Shown: piece after piece, positions 54,220 through 63,860 of the stretch
How positions within the stretch are numbered: the first letter of the stretch is position 1
Layout of the letters: each line of letters begins with the position of its first letter
Assembly: GCA_903901975.1 (NCBI GenBank)
Contig: CAIUTB010000126.1
Span: 33,489 to 97,488 of the forward strand
Origin: an uncultured Bacteroidales bacterium
Lineage (GTDB): Bacteria; Bacteroidota; Bacteroidia; Bacteroidales; Paludibacteraceae
Direction of reading: 5' to 3'
DNA: 64,000 nucleotides
Translations under genes and position numbers: made by a program
The notes under the pieces: model-generated
What the model was told of the DNA's origin: nothing
Seen by the model: the letters and a program-made list of their open reading frames with translations, nothing else
The model's database searches: none

Positions 54220-55137
54220 ATGAAAAGACTAATATTAATGGTACTGACTTTCGGCTTTCTTAGCGGATTATATGCTGAAAGTACAGTCAAAAATTATGTT
54301 TATGTCAAACGTGATACCTGCGATTTGACAATGGATGTATATACTCCCGTAAATATCCACCCAAAAACACCCTGTTTGCTTTTTGTTTTTGGTGGTGGAT
54401 TCAAAATGGGTTCAAAAAATAACCAGTATAATGTACCGTATTTAAAAGCGATGGCTGATAGCGGATACATTGTAGCTTCGATTGATTACCGCTTGGGAAT
54501 GAAAGGAGTGAAAATGAAAGGAAGTAAAAAACTTCAAACCCTTGGAAAAGCAATAAACATGGCAGTGGAGGATTTGTTCAGCGCTACCGGATTTTTGCTG
54601 AAACATGCATCAGAACTAAACATTGATAGTTCTAAGATTATTCTGAACGGTTCAAGTGCAGGAGCTATTACTGTTTTGCAGGCAGATTATGAACTCGCTA
54701 ACCGCACTCAGATTGCTTCCGAAATACCCCCTGGATTTCATTATGCAGGTCTGATATCATTTGCCGGAGGTATTTTGAGTTATAATGGGATACCAACTTA
54801 TAGAAATCCACCTTCTCCAAGCTTGTTTTTCCATGGAACAAATGATAAGTTAGTACTATATGATAAAATGCAGGTCTTTAATGTCGGTTTTTTCGGTACG
54901 AATGCCCTGGTACAGCAATTCGAAAAACACAATTACCCTTATTTTGTCTACCGTTATCGCGATATGGGACACGAAATTGCCGGAGCACCCATGAAATATA
55001 ATTTAGGCGATATTTGTTCCTTTATCAGAGAATATGTTATTCAAAAACAAAAATTAAAGAAAGATTTACTCGTGAAAAATCCCGAAATTAAACCGGCTTT
55101 TTACGGAAAATGGAAAACGAGGGATATATATAAGTAA
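54220..55137 (+). CDS. Secreted alpha/beta hydrolase (esterase/lipase-like)
   Basis: 305 residues with a signal peptide ending GLYAE. The oxyanion region is LLFVFGGGFKMGS near residue 50, similar to the HGGGF motif of the hormone-sensitive-lipase branch but with Phe for His; the nucleophile elbow is GSSAGA near 147, the acid is likely Asp in HGTNDK near 208, and the base is His in MGHEIAG near 250. The triad is complete. Substrate unknown; a periplasmic or outer-membrane location is expected. Confidence 0.85.
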   Translation: MKRLILMVLTFGFLSGLYAESTVKNYVYVKRDTCDLTMDVYTPVNIHPKTPCLLFVFGGGFKMGSKNNQYNVPYLKAMADSGYIVASIDYRLGMKGVKMKGSKKLQTLGKAINMAVEDLFSATGFLLKHASELNIDSSKIILNGSSAGAITVLQADYELANRTQIASEIPPGFHYAGLISFAGGILSYNGIPTYRNPPSPSLFFHGTNDKLVLYDKMQVFNVGFFGTNALVQQFEKHNYPYFVYRYRDMGHEIAGAPMKYNLGDICSFIREYVIQKQKLKKDLLVKNPEIKPAFYGKWKTRDIYK

Positions 55138-55158
55138 AGATTAGACACAACTGCCGGG

Positions 55159-55195
55159 AAAGCGTTAAGAAATATACATATCTTAACGCTTTTTT
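55159..55195 (+). terminator. Intrinsic terminator after the hydrolase gene
   Basis: AAAGCGTTAAGA and TCTTAACGCTTT arms, a ten-base loop and a T run. The rest of the spacer to 55387 is AT-rich with no gene seen. Confidence 0.85.
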
Positions 55196-55387
55196 CGTGT
55201 CCGCACACAGTTTCCATCAGTGTGTGAAATTTTGAATTATCTATAAATATGCAATAAATACAATGAAAATACCGAATTCGTATAATTATTGTATAATTCA
55301 ATTATAAATATCATTCATAAACACCGAAAAAGTTCATTTTGTTGAAAAGTTTAACCTAAATAAATTTGAAATCCAGGAAACATTGAG

Positions 55388-55395
55388 TAATTTTG
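55388..55395 (+). promoter_or_regulatory. Promoter of hppA
   Basis: -7 element TAATTTTG with TTTG at 55365-55368 and a 19-base spacer, 65 bases before the start codon. Confidence 0.65.
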
Positions 55396-55460
55396 TGCGT
55401 ATTTTTTTTGATTTTTAAAACCGTTAAAATTCTCACAACTAAAAATAATTAATAAATTTT

Positions 55461-57914
55461 ATGAAACTAATGAAACGGGCAGCTATGCTGCTTTTCGCTG
55501 CGTTATTTACGTCAGCAAAATCCTTTGCCTCTGAGGCAAATCTCAAAATTCCTGATTTACATGATGCCACTTTCCCGCATTTTGGAGGAATTGACGGTTG
55601 GCACCTTTTACTTCTCGGAGCTTTAGTAATTATTGGTACTCTTAGTATCAGTTTGTATTTGTTTAAACAAGTAAAAGCCTTACCTGCTCACAAATCAATG
55701 TTGGATGTTGCCAGCACAATTTACAAAACATGCCGTACGTATTTATTACAACAAGGTAAGTTTTTGGCCATTCTTTTTGGAATTATTGCAGTGGCAATGG
55801 TTTATTATTTATCCATGGCAAATGCTGAAGCAACCGGTCCGGATGCTTTGTCAACTCCAATTGTTGTTATTTTAGTTCTTTTATTTTCTATTGTGGGTAT
55901 GGGAGGTTCTTATGCTGTAGCATGGTATGGAATTCGTATTAATACCTATGCTAATGCCAGAACCGCTTTTGCGTCGTTGAAAAAACGTCCCTGGGATGTG
56001 GTAAATATTCCTTTACGTTCAGGAATTTCAGTGGGATTATTTTTAATTTCCCTTGAATTGGTAATGATGATTATCATTTTACTTTTTGTTCCCCGTAATA
56101 TTGTTGGATATTGTTTTTTAGGTTTTGCTATTGGCGAATCGCTGGGTGCTTCTGTACTTCGTATTGCAGGTGGTATCTTTACTAAAATTGCTGATATCGG
56201 TTCTGACTTAATGAAAATCGTTTTCAAAGTAAAAGAAGATGATCCCCGCAATCCGGGTGTTATTGCCGATTGTACCGGTGACAATGCAGGTGACAGCGTA
56301 GGTCCAACTGCTGATGCATTTGAAACTTACGGTGTAACAGGTGTTGCTCTTATTTCCTTTATTTCATTGGCTGTAAAAGAAGTTGACTTGCAGGCAAAAT
56401 TAATTGTATGGATTTTTGGAATGCGTTTCTTAATGGATATCTTCTCTGGTATTTCTTATTTTGTAAACAATTATATTTCTGAAAAACAATACGGCAAATC
56501 ATTGGATTTTGATTTTGAAAAACCATTAACCCGTTTAATCTGGATTGCTGCATCATCTTGTATTGCTATTAGTTTTGGAATGAGTTATGCGCTTATTGGC
56601 GATATCACGGTAGGTGGTGTTATGGTAACCGGTTTATGGTGGAAATTAGCAGGAATCATAAGTTTAGGCACGTTAGCTGCTGTTCTTATTCCTGAATTCA
56701 CAAAGAAATTTACCAGTTCAAAATCTGATCACGTACACGAAATCGTTACAGCCTCGCGTGAAGGCGGAGCTTCATTGACTATTCTATCAGGAATTGTGGC
56801 AGGTAATTTTGCAGCTTACTGGATGGGACTTCTTATGGTTGCTTTGATGGCCGGTGGCTATTTTATTAGCCAGAACTTAGGCCTGAGCGATGCTGCCATG
56901 GGATATCAAAGCATTTTTGCTTTTGGTTTAGTGGCTTTCGGATTCCTTTGTATGGGACCTGTAACCATTGCTGTTGATAGTTATGGTCCGGTAACGGATA
57001 ATGCTCAATCTGTATTTGAGTTAGCACAAATTGAACAAATTCCGGGTATTAAAGAAGAAATTGAAAGAGATTTCGGTTTTACACCTGATTTTGAAACCGG
57101 CAAACATTATTTAGAGGCTAATGACTCGGCAGGTAATACTTTTAAAGCGACCGCTAAACCGGTATTAATTGGTACAGCTGTTGCCGGTGCAACAACCATG
57201 ATTTTCTCCATTATTCTTTTGTTGAAAAGCGTTGGTATGTTAAGTCTTGAGTTGACTCAGGCTCCTATCTTATTAGGTTTGATAACCGGTGGTGCTATGG
57301 TATTCTGGTTCTCAGGTGCTTCAATTCAAGCTGTTACCACAGGAGCTTACCGTGCAGTTGAATATATTAAAAGTCACATGAAATTAGACAAAACTTCTGC
57401 TGACGAAAAAGATTCTATCGAAGTAGTAAGAATATGTACACAATATGCTCAAAATGGTATGTGGAATATCTTTATTACTCTTATGACTGCAACACTGGCT
57501 TTTGCCTTGTTCGATCCTAACTTCTTTGTGGCTTATCTGATTTCTATTGCTATTTTTGGTTTGTTCCAGGCTCTTTATATGGCTAATGCCGGTGGTGCAT
57601 GGGATAATGCTAAAAAATTAGTGGAAGTTGACCTGAAAGAAAAGAATACTCCACTTCATGATGCTTCGATTATTGGTGATACTGTTGGTGATCCATTTAA
57701 AGATACAACTTCTGTAGCATTGAATCCAATCATCAAATTCTCAACCTTGTTTGGTTTATTGGCTGTAGAAATTGCGGTAAATATGTCAACTGTTGGTGCT
57801 GATGGTGTAAAACATTATACCCCTGCACACTTTATTATTGGAGCTATATTGTTGATTATTTCAATGTATTTTGCATGGCGTTCGTTCTACAAAATGCGTA
57901 TTCCATTGGTTTAA
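55461..57914 (+). CDS. hppA: Membrane ion-pumping pyrophosphatase
   Basis: 817 residues and about 16 membrane helices; longer than most bacterial forms (about 650-750), with an N-terminal signal-like helix. The catalytic region EDDPRNPGVIADCTGDNAGDSVG lies near residue 255, and GDTVGDPFKDTTSVALNP near 733. The site that sets K+ dependence reads GNTFKATAK, with Lys where K+-dependent enzymes have Ala, which suggests K+ independence. It pumps H+ or Na+ (or both) using pyrophosphate; the ion cannot be decided by eye. Confidence 0.95.
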   Translation: MKLMKRAAMLLFAALFTSAKSFASEANLKIPDLHDATFPHFGGIDGWHLLLLGALVIIGTLSISLYLFKQVKALPAHKSMLDVASTIYKTCRTYLLQQGKFLAILFGIIAVAMVYYLSMANAEATGPDALSTPIVVILVLLFSIVGMGGSYAVAWYGIRINTYANARTAFASLKKRPWDVVNIPLRSGISVGLFLISLELVMMIIILLFVPRNIVGYCFLGFAIGESLGASVLRIAGGIFTKIADIGSDLMKIVFKVKEDDPRNPGVIADCTGDNAGDSVGPTADAFETYGVTGVALISFISLAVKEVDLQAKLIVWIFGMRFLMDIFSGISYFVNNYISEKQYGKSLDFDFEKPLTRLIWIAASSCIAISFGMSYALIGDITVGGVMVTGLWWKLAGIISLGTLAAVLIPEFTKKFTSSKSDHVHEIVTASREGGASLTILSGIVAGNFAAYWMGLLMVALMAGGYFISQNLGLSDAAMGYQSIFAFGLVAFGFLCMGPVTIAVDSYGPVTDNAQSVFELAQIEQIPGIKEEIERDFGFTPDFETGKHYLEANDSAGNTFKATAKPVLIGTAVAGATTMIFSIILLLKSVGMLSLELTQAPILLGLITGGAMVFWFSGASIQAVTTGAYRAVEYIKSHMKLDKTSADEKDSIEVVRICTQYAQNGMWNIFITLMTATLAFALFDPNFFVAYLISIAIFGLFQALYMANAGGAWDNAKKLVEVDLKEKNTPLHDASIIGDTVGDPFKDTTSVALNPIIKFSTLFGLLAVEIAVNMSTVGADGVKHYTPAHFIIGAILLIISMYFAWRSFYKMRIPLV

Positions 57915-57942
57915 TATAAAAACGGTTACACATTTCATCATA

Positions 57943-57986
57943 ATACCCGATAAGTCGATTACATACGGCTTATCGGGTATTTCTTT
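57943..57986 (+). terminator. Intrinsic terminator of hppA
   Basis: ATACCCGATAAG and CTTATCGGGTAT arms with a T-rich tail. Confidence 0.85.
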
Positions 57987-58019
57987 TGAGTAAGTCCTTC
58001 GCCTTTTCAAAGATTTTGT

Positions 58020-58027
58020 TACCTTTG
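58020..58027 (+). promoter_or_regulatory. -7 promoter element of the DUF4494 gene
   Basis: TACCTTTG (TAnnTTTG), 62 bases before the start codon. Confidence 0.6.
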
Positions 58028-58088
58028 TCTATCAAAATTTAAAACAAAATTATTTTAAAATCATTCATAATAAATCAAATAAAAAAAC

Positions 58089-58517
58089 ATGCACAACTGG
58101 TTCGAATGCAAGATTAAATACGAAAAGACAGCCGAAGAAGGCAAGATAGTAAAAGTAAACGAATCGTATCTGGTAGATGCCCTGACTTTTTCGGAAGCAG
58201 AAGAACGTATCAACAAAGAGATGGAACCCTTTATCAGTGGGGAATTTTCTGTTTCAACAATTCGGAAAGCGCGCATTCATGAAATGTTTTTCAATGAGAA
58301 CGGCGACAAATGGTATCGCTGCAAAGTGTTTTTCATCTCGATAGATGAAGAAAAAGGCATTGAGAAAAAGGTTGCCACCACTACGATGGTTCAGGCAAAC
58401 GATGTAAAGGAAGCCTGGGATGGTTTGCAGGAAGGTATGAAAGGTTCTATGGCCGATTATAGCGTGGCTGCTATTACCGAAACAACAATTATGGACGTGT
58501 ATAAATATGAGGCGTAA
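58089..58517 (+). CDS. DUF4494 family protein
   Basis: 142 residues, soluble. The start MHNWFECKIKYEKT, the middle VNESYLVDALTFSEAEERI and the repeat-like second half YRCKVFFISIDEEKG match DUF4494, a Bacteroidetes family of unknown function. The two halves look related (FECKIKYEKT and YRCKVFFISI), which suggests an internal duplication. The heptamer array starts at its stop codon. Confidence 0.88.
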   Translation: MHNWFECKIKYEKTAEEGKIVKVNESYLVDALTFSEAEERINKEMEPFISGEFSVSTIRKARIHEMFFNENGDKWYRCKVFFISIDEEKGIEKKVATTTMVQANDVKEAWDGLQEGMKGSMADYSVAAITETTIMDVYKYEA

Positions 58518-58520
58518 TAG

Positions 58521-58583
58521 TTTATAGTTTATAGTTTATAGTTTATAATTTATAGTTAATAGTTTATAATTTATAGTTTATAA
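58521..58583. repeat. Nine tandem 7-nt repeats (TTTATAG type), left arm
   Basis: TTTATAG/TTTATAA words run in exact register between the DUF4494 stop codon and the four-helix-bundle ATG. Their complement occurs on the other side of that gene. Confidence 0.92.
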
Positions 58584-58587
58584 AAAT

Positions 58588-58974
58588 ATGGGGTATAATT
58601 ATTCTGACTTTAAAGACCTGTCTGCTTACAAGAAAGCATTTCAACAAGGTTGTGAGGTTTTTGATATGACATTGACTTTTCCCAAAACAGAACAATATTC
58701 ATTAACTGATCAAATCCGCAGATCCTCCCGCTCTGTTTGTGCTAATTTAGCCGAAACTTAGAGGAAAAGGGATTATCACCGACACTTTCTACTCAAAATT
58801 ACAGATTGTCTTGGTGAAAATAGCGAAACTCTCGTTTGGCTTGATTTTGCACTCAATTGTAAATATATTAATAGTGAGTTGTATAATAAGCAAATTGAAT
58901 TAAACTACGAAGTAGGCAAACTATTATCACACATGTACAACAATCCCGACAAATATGGTGTTGCTCAATTATAA
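58588..58974 (+). pseudogene. Four-helix-bundle (S23/IVP-type) gene with one nonsense codon
   Basis: 129 codons including the final stop, with an in-frame TAG at 58759-58761 after residue 57. Both sides match the family: FKDLSAYKKAF, TDQIRRSSRSVCANLAE, then after the stop RKRDYHRHFLLKITDCLGEN, TLVWLDFALNCKYI and ELYNKQIEL. Relatives normally have AEGYRKR or AEAYRKR at this point, so TAT (Tyr) to TAG is the simplest change. These small proteins, related to DGR Avd proteins, have no settled function. The gene sits between inverted heptamer arrays. Confidence 0.85.
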
Positions 58975-59015
58975 ACTATAAATTATAAACTATAAACTAT
59001 TCACTATAAACTAAA
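58967..59015. repeat. Seven tandem 7-nt repeats (AACTATA type), right inverted arm
   Basis: AACTATA/AATTATA words are the reverse complement of the left array. They overlap the last codons of the four-helix-bundle gene and end three bases before the GTG of the next gene. Confidence 0.9.
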
Positions 59016-59017
59016 GA

Positions 59018-59701
59018 GTGTCAACCATCCAATCCAACATCCAATCCCTCCGTCAGCACATTCCAGCACATGTGCAGTTGGTTTGTGTGTCGAAGTTTAA
59101 TCCGAACGAAGCAATCTTAGAAGCCTATGAAAACGGTGAACGAATTTTTGGCGAAAGTAAAGTTCAGGAATTATGTGGCAAGCAGGAGTCGCTCCCAAAA
59201 GATATTAGCTGGCATTTTATTGGGCATCTTCAAACTAATAAAATTAAGTTTCTTGTCCCTTTTGTTTCGCTGATACATGGAGTGGACTCTTTTAATCTGC
59301 TGACTGAGATTAATAAGCAGGCTGCGAAAGCGGGTAGGAGGCTGAACTGCCTTTTGCAGATACATATTGCACGCGAAGAAACGAAGTTTGGTTTTTCTCC
59401 CGACGAATTACTCGAAATGCTGGATGCAGGAGCCTGGAAACAGTTGCAAAACGTTCAAATCTGCGGTTTAATGGGTATGGCTACCTATACCGATAACCGT
59501 ATTCAGATTCAGACTGAGTTTCGGGGACTGAAAACGCTGTTTGATCAGGTCAAAACGGCTTATTTTGATTCCGAACCTTCATTTTGTGAACTTTCCATGG
59601 GTATGTCCGACGATTACCGCCTTGCCATTGACGAAGGAAGTACGCTGGTACGTGTGGGAAGTTCCATTTTTGGAAGCCGAATGTATACTGGCAGCCTGTA
59701 A
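59018..59701 (+). CDS. YggS/PROSC family PLP-binding homeostasis protein
   Basis: 227 residues from a GTG start directly after the heptamer array; no usual ribosome binding site remains. VQLVCVSKFNPNEAI near residue 20 carries the PLP lysine, and GESKVQEL near 44, WHFIGHLQTNK near 68, GLMGMATY near 150 and LSMGMSDDYRLAI near 190 match the family. YggS proteins bind PLP and affect amino acid and PLP balance. Confidence 0.93.
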   Translation: MSTIQSNIQSLRQHIPAHVQLVCVSKFNPNEAILEAYENGERIFGESKVQELCGKQESLPKDISWHFIGHLQTNKIKFLVPFVSLIHGVDSFNLLTEINKQAAKAGRRLNCLLQIHIAREETKFGFSPDELLEMLDAGAWKQLQNVQICGLMGMATYTDNRIQIQTEFRGLKTLFDQVKTAYFDSEPSFCELSMGMSDDYRLAIDEGSTLVRVGSSIFGSRMYTGSL

Positions 59702-59738
59702 TATCTTCTTCGGCACTTCTCCTCCTGTTTTTTGGAAA

Positions 59739-60116
59739 TTATTCCTGATAATTTTTTTTCTTCCACCAATATAATACATGTAAAAGGGATGGAATCAAGA
59801 ATATCAAAAGCACAGCCGAGTAAGTGGATTCCGGATTAGGATTTACTGCTACCAGAATATTAAAAACAATAAAACTAAGCAACGAAATAAAACCTCCTGT
59901 TGCGGGTTTCCATATAGCTACAATAAGTCCGGCAAGTCCTATACCCCATACTACAAATCCAATTATCGTATGAGTGTCAAGACCTTTAGCATTTCCGGGC
60001 TTAGCCTGCCCCTCTAGCATATAACCAATTGAAAAGAAAAGTACAAATGCAACCATTAATATTCCAATGATGATTGCAGTCCAGCGTAGGCTGTTGAATA
60101 ATTTAGTGTTTGTCAT
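59739..60116 (-). CDS. Small hypothetical membrane protein
   Basis: 125 residues with four hydrophobic segments (about 13-35, 50-67, 73-90, 95-118) and charged ends. Typical of small uncharacterised Bacteroidetes inner-membrane proteins. No motif identifies a function. Confidence 0.75.
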   Translation of the reverse strand: MTNTKLFNSLRWTAIIIGILMVAFVLFFSIGYMLEGQAKPGNAKGLDTHTIIGFVVWGIGLAGLIVAIWKPATGGFISLLSFIVFNILVAVNPNPESTYSAVLLIFLIPSLLHVLYWWKKKNYQE

Positions 60117-60194
60117 TTTTTAATTTTTAAATGTTATTACTCTCCATTTGTACAGGTCTGTGAGCCCTGCTATTTATTATTTTGAAAAGGACAG

Positions 60195-60383
60195 GGATTA
60201 CAAATCCGCTCCTCGCTGCCGAACGAATTCTATCGTGTGGCAAACAAGTTTGTTCTACCTGTAATTCTCTTACTTTCCTATTCCCACGCGATACAATCGC
60301 GCGGGAGCAGGGGGTATTTTATAATATATTTTTATATGCAAGGCAAAGCCTTGCTTTTAACCCGACGAAGTTTGGAAACTTCG
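60195..60383. repeat. Chain of perfect mini-hairpins
   Basis: Five short palindromes with 2-3 base loops: GGATT-ACA-AATCC (60195-60207), CAAAC-AA-GTTTG (60241-60252), CGCGAT-ACA-ATCGCG (60287-60301), GCAAGGC-AAA-GCCTTGC (60338-60354) and CGAAGTTT-GG-AAACTTCG (60366-60383). The stretch 60117-60430 holds no convincing gene. Confidence 0.8.
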
Positions 60384-60429
60384 CCGAACTCCCCCGTCAA
60401 CTACTCTACGCCGAACAAGGGTGGAAAAA

Positions 60430-60659
60430 CGGTAAACGAAATTACTGATGCCACACAAGATTCTACATATCCAGCATTTATGGATCATGTGGATTATGGC
60501 TATAATCTGGGGTTAGGCTTAGAATTATTCAGAAAAATACAGCTTGGTGGTACCTGGACTCAGGGAATTAAAACCACTCCTTCAACCATAGTCGGATTGC
60601 CAACACCACTTACCAGTTCAAACAGAGTATTTTCAATTAATCTGGTGTATTTGTTCTGA
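60430..60659 (+). pseudogene. C-terminal fragment of an outer-membrane beta-barrel gene
   Basis: The last 75 or so codons read as alternating barrel strands (YGYNLGLGLELFRKIQLGGTW) and end SINLVYLF with a terminal Phe. There is no start or signal peptide; upstream sequence is the mini-hairpin chain. This looks like the 3' end of a gene whose front was lost or replaced. Confidence 0.6.
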
Positions 60660-60692
60660 ATAAAAAAAGATAAATTAGTTTCATAAATAATT

Positions 60693-60737
60693 TAAAGGAG
60701 AAATGGCCAACTAATTGGATATTTCTCCTTTATTTTT
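60693..60737. terminator. Bidirectional terminator after the barrel fragment
   Basis: TAAAGGAGAAAT and ATTTCTCCTTTA arms with flanking A and T runs. Confidence 0.85.
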
Positions 60738-60793
60738 AAAAACAAACTTTGAAACTTAAGGAACAAATTTATCAGAGAGAACATAGTTTTATT

Positions 60794-60964
60794 TCAGACA
60801 AGACTTGTTTTAAACGGATCATTATTAAAATATTCAGGGGCATTCATTACGGTTTCTCCACCGGGACCGATAGGCGGGGTAGAATCCAGAGTCAGCGAGA
60901 TTTCAGTATCGAGTTCAATATGTTGTATATGAGGAGCGCTATAAGTTGTTTTTTTCGTATTCAT
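60794..60964 (-). CDS. Small peptide (56 residues) next to the type IX cargo gene
   Basis: ATG 60964 to TGA 60794. It starts MNTKKTTYSAPHIQHIELD, contains LTLDSTPPIGPGGE, and ends NNDPFKTSLV. Short proteins with a basic start, a (Y)xAPxxxxIEL segment and a Pro/Gly-rich middle are common near secreted-protein genes in Bacteroidetes, with no known function. It lies downstream of the type IX cargo gene on the same strand, 121 bases away, and before a terminator. No signal peptide. Open frames on the other strand here are shadows. Confidence 0.65.
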   Translation of the reverse strand: MNTKKTTYSAPHIQHIELDTEISLTLDSTPPIGPGGETVMNAPEYFNNDPFKTSLV

Positions 60965-61085
60965 TTTTTAAGTGATTTTTAGGGTTTAAATGTCTGTTTG
61001 TTTATTCAGGTCTCATCACTCCCAAATGAATAATGAGCCTGAATGCAGTAAGCTAAACAACAGTCTTTCTTAGTTAAGAATTCAA

Positions 61086-63842
61086 TCAATCAATAATTAC
61101 TTTTTTTATCACAGACTTACCTTCATTCGTTACTTTTACAAGATAAGCACCGGTAGCTAAGGTATTATTCAACAATGCATTTGCTGTTGTCAGGTTTCTC
61201 GAAATTACTTTCTGACCAATTGCATTAAAAACTTCAAGCCTGACTCCACTTCTAATCGTTCCATTAATCATTAATTCGCCGTTACGGGTCGAAATCCATA
61301 CATTGCTTTTACTTTCAGGATTGATACCTGTAGCGATTGAAGGAGCTTTGAAAATCAAGGCAAACCTGCTGGTGTTATTGTTGGTCATATCCGAACTAAA
61401 AGTATAAGCACTGCCATCGCTCAAATCTGCTTGTACCGGATTATTGCTATCCAGATAATCTTTCAGAATGACCTGTGTACCGGCATCAAAATTACTCAGT
61501 TGCGAAGCTTTAATACTGAAGTTTGAACCGGCTGTTCCAGTAGTAAAACCAAGCGGCATTTCGGTATCATACGGGATGGTGTTTAACCCATTGATAACCA
61601 GATTTTGTCCGTCTGCAATGCTATAAATCTCTGGAATAGAATTACTTCCATTGCTCATTTTTTCAGAATCATAGATATCATAGCCGTTCGATGCAGCCGG
61701 ATTAGCGTACAAAACTGTTTCATCATTGTTTACTCCGTTCGATACCTGTAGGTGAATAGCCTGTTGCGAAGACTCGATATGGTTTTTTACTTTCAGCGGA
61801 TTAATTGTATCATTTAATGCTGAAGCTTGTACCCTCAGGCTGTTACTGAAGTTTAAGGTAGCCGATGACTGACCTGCACTAACCCGAACCCAGAATGCCT
61901 GCATAGGAGCAACAGTACCAGAGATATAATTTACATTATTGCTGAGGTTTGTACCCTGTTTTCCTGCAGTATTATAAGTATCAAAATAATAAGTTGTAGA
62001 ACTTTTCTTTTGAGTACGATACCAGATAGTTTTTTCTAAATTCGCATTTGAATTAATTAGTGTTGTGGCATTCAGATACGAAGGATATGGATTTCCTACC
62101 AGATTAAAACCGGGTTTGTTTGCCTGTAATAAGGTACGGTTAACAGTTATACTAGTAGCTCCACTGTTCAAAGTTCCGGTAAAAGTATAAGTAGCTGTAC
62201 CCGAGGCTAGATTGGCAATATAGCCTTGTCCCACGTTCAGTGGATCTCCTGTATTGATACCATCTCCGGTATTCATAAGAGGCCAGGCATTATTGGCTTC
62301 ATCGCGACGGTAGAAAGTATAAGCGCTCTGGGCTTTTGCAGTACTTACCGGCGATGAAATATACCAGTTACGAGCTGCACCTAAATACTGTTGCACTGTA
62401 GTTGTTCCGGTTACCGTTAATCCACCGTTAGCATTCTCATCTACAAATGTACCTGTTCCATTTGTAGCATCACTATTGATATTAAAGTTTCCTGTAACTG
62501 CTAAGCTAGAACCTGAGTTAAGAGTTAGTTTTCCTCCTGAATTGATTGTCAATGCAGGCGAAGTGGCATTAGCAGTAATAGTAACTTTGTGACTAGGTAA
62601 AATAATGATTGAAGAAGCCGATGACGTTGGAATTGCATTCACATCATACCATGTAGAATTATCCGGTGAAGATTGCCATGTTGTGATGTCACCCCAATTA
62701 CCTGAAGTTTTACTCCTGAAATTGTCAGTTGAAATTGAAGCAAAATTAGCAACTAATGTTACTGTCCCTGATGCTGTAAATGAATAAGATGCAGATGTTG
62801 ATTGTACAGCACCACCACTTGTGTCTAATGTCCAGTTTACAAAGCGATATCCTGTGTTTGGGGTAGCTACAAGTGAAACAGTTGAATTGAGTGCAATTGT
62901 ACCTGCACCGCTCACACTTCCCATGGCTACATCGTTAGCTGACGCCGCAATTAAGAAATTCTGAATCAGAGCCATGTCATCCATATATACATAAAAGGCA
63001 GGAGCATCTGCTTGAATTACTTTTGAAAAAACGATATAACAGCTTGAAGCCACTGCAAAAAATGTCACACTTCCGGTAGCTGCTGTTTGAGAAGTGATAT
63101 TCGTTGAGGGTTGACTAGTTGTATAATAATTTGAAGACCCTCCGATAGCGTTTGCAACAATATCATTTACTGTATTTGCAGCATAAACGTTTGCTTGTGA
63201 ATTTACAGTAAAAGTATTTGTATTAGCTCCATCATCCACTCTATACTTAAAACTGAATGTATATGAATTTCCAGCAATGAGGCCGTTTATTTTATGACTG
63301 ATATTATAATATCCATTTGAAGAAACAGCAATAAAACGTAACATAAAATTTTTTGTGCCTGCAATAGCATAGGTAGATACCACACGCGAAGTACCCCCTC
63401 CACCAATATTTTTCGATTTATCATTTATCCATTCACCGAGTGGAGCTGATAAATTAGCTGTATTTGCAGTAACATTCTCAAATCCGCCATCAGCAAGACC
63501 ATTAGCAAAAGCTGTAGGAGCTTCTACAAGTCTAAAAGCCGAAGATGACATCGCTGTTGTTGCATCCCCAGTGGGAGCAATAGTGGTCAAAGTTAATGGG
63601 GTTCCTGTAAACGCCGCAGGGCCAGTTATTGCCGCCGCAGAAGTTAGATAACTAGTAGATAAACTAAAACTCTTAATTGAAATATATCCGGATGTGCCGA
63701 TATCAGCAAAATACCATTTAGTATCTGCGCTGGCATTCGAAGTTGCGAATCCAATTACGCCTGAACTACTGCAGGTAATGTAGTTACCATCACCATTCTT
63801 AATTCTGTAAATTCCGGCAGCAGGTATTTCAAAAGTCAATCG
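61086..63842 (-). pseudogene. Type IX-secreted multidomain protein, 5' end cut by an insertion sequence
   Basis: About 918 residues remain. In order: a ricin-like segment (GIYRIKNGDGNYI), a carbohydrate-binding-like domain (about 110-300), an InlB-type repeat (GYRFVNWTLDTSGG, near 330), beta-rich regions, and a C-terminal type IX sorting tail (LEVFNAIGQKVISRNL, ATGAYLVKVTNEGKSVIKKVIID). The only nearby start would be a TTG at 63839 and there is no signal peptide; SALSQ just upstream looks like the end of one. The frame runs on into insertion-sequence repeats beyond 63861. The gene is probably inactive unless a fused start is used. Confidence 0.8.
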
Positions 63843-63860
63843 TTGAGAAAGAGCCGATAT

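Noticed and set aside
58588..58974. Avd gene of a diversity-generating retroelement
   Set aside because: No reverse transcriptase and no template/variable repeat pair are present in the window.
60182..60448. 88-codon open frame before the barrel fragment
   Set aside because: It runs through the mini-hairpin chain and has no protein-like composition or family match.
60749..60982. 77-codon plus-strand open frame
   Set aside because: It is the shadow of the 56-residue peptide gene on the minus strand, which has the better start, composition and context.
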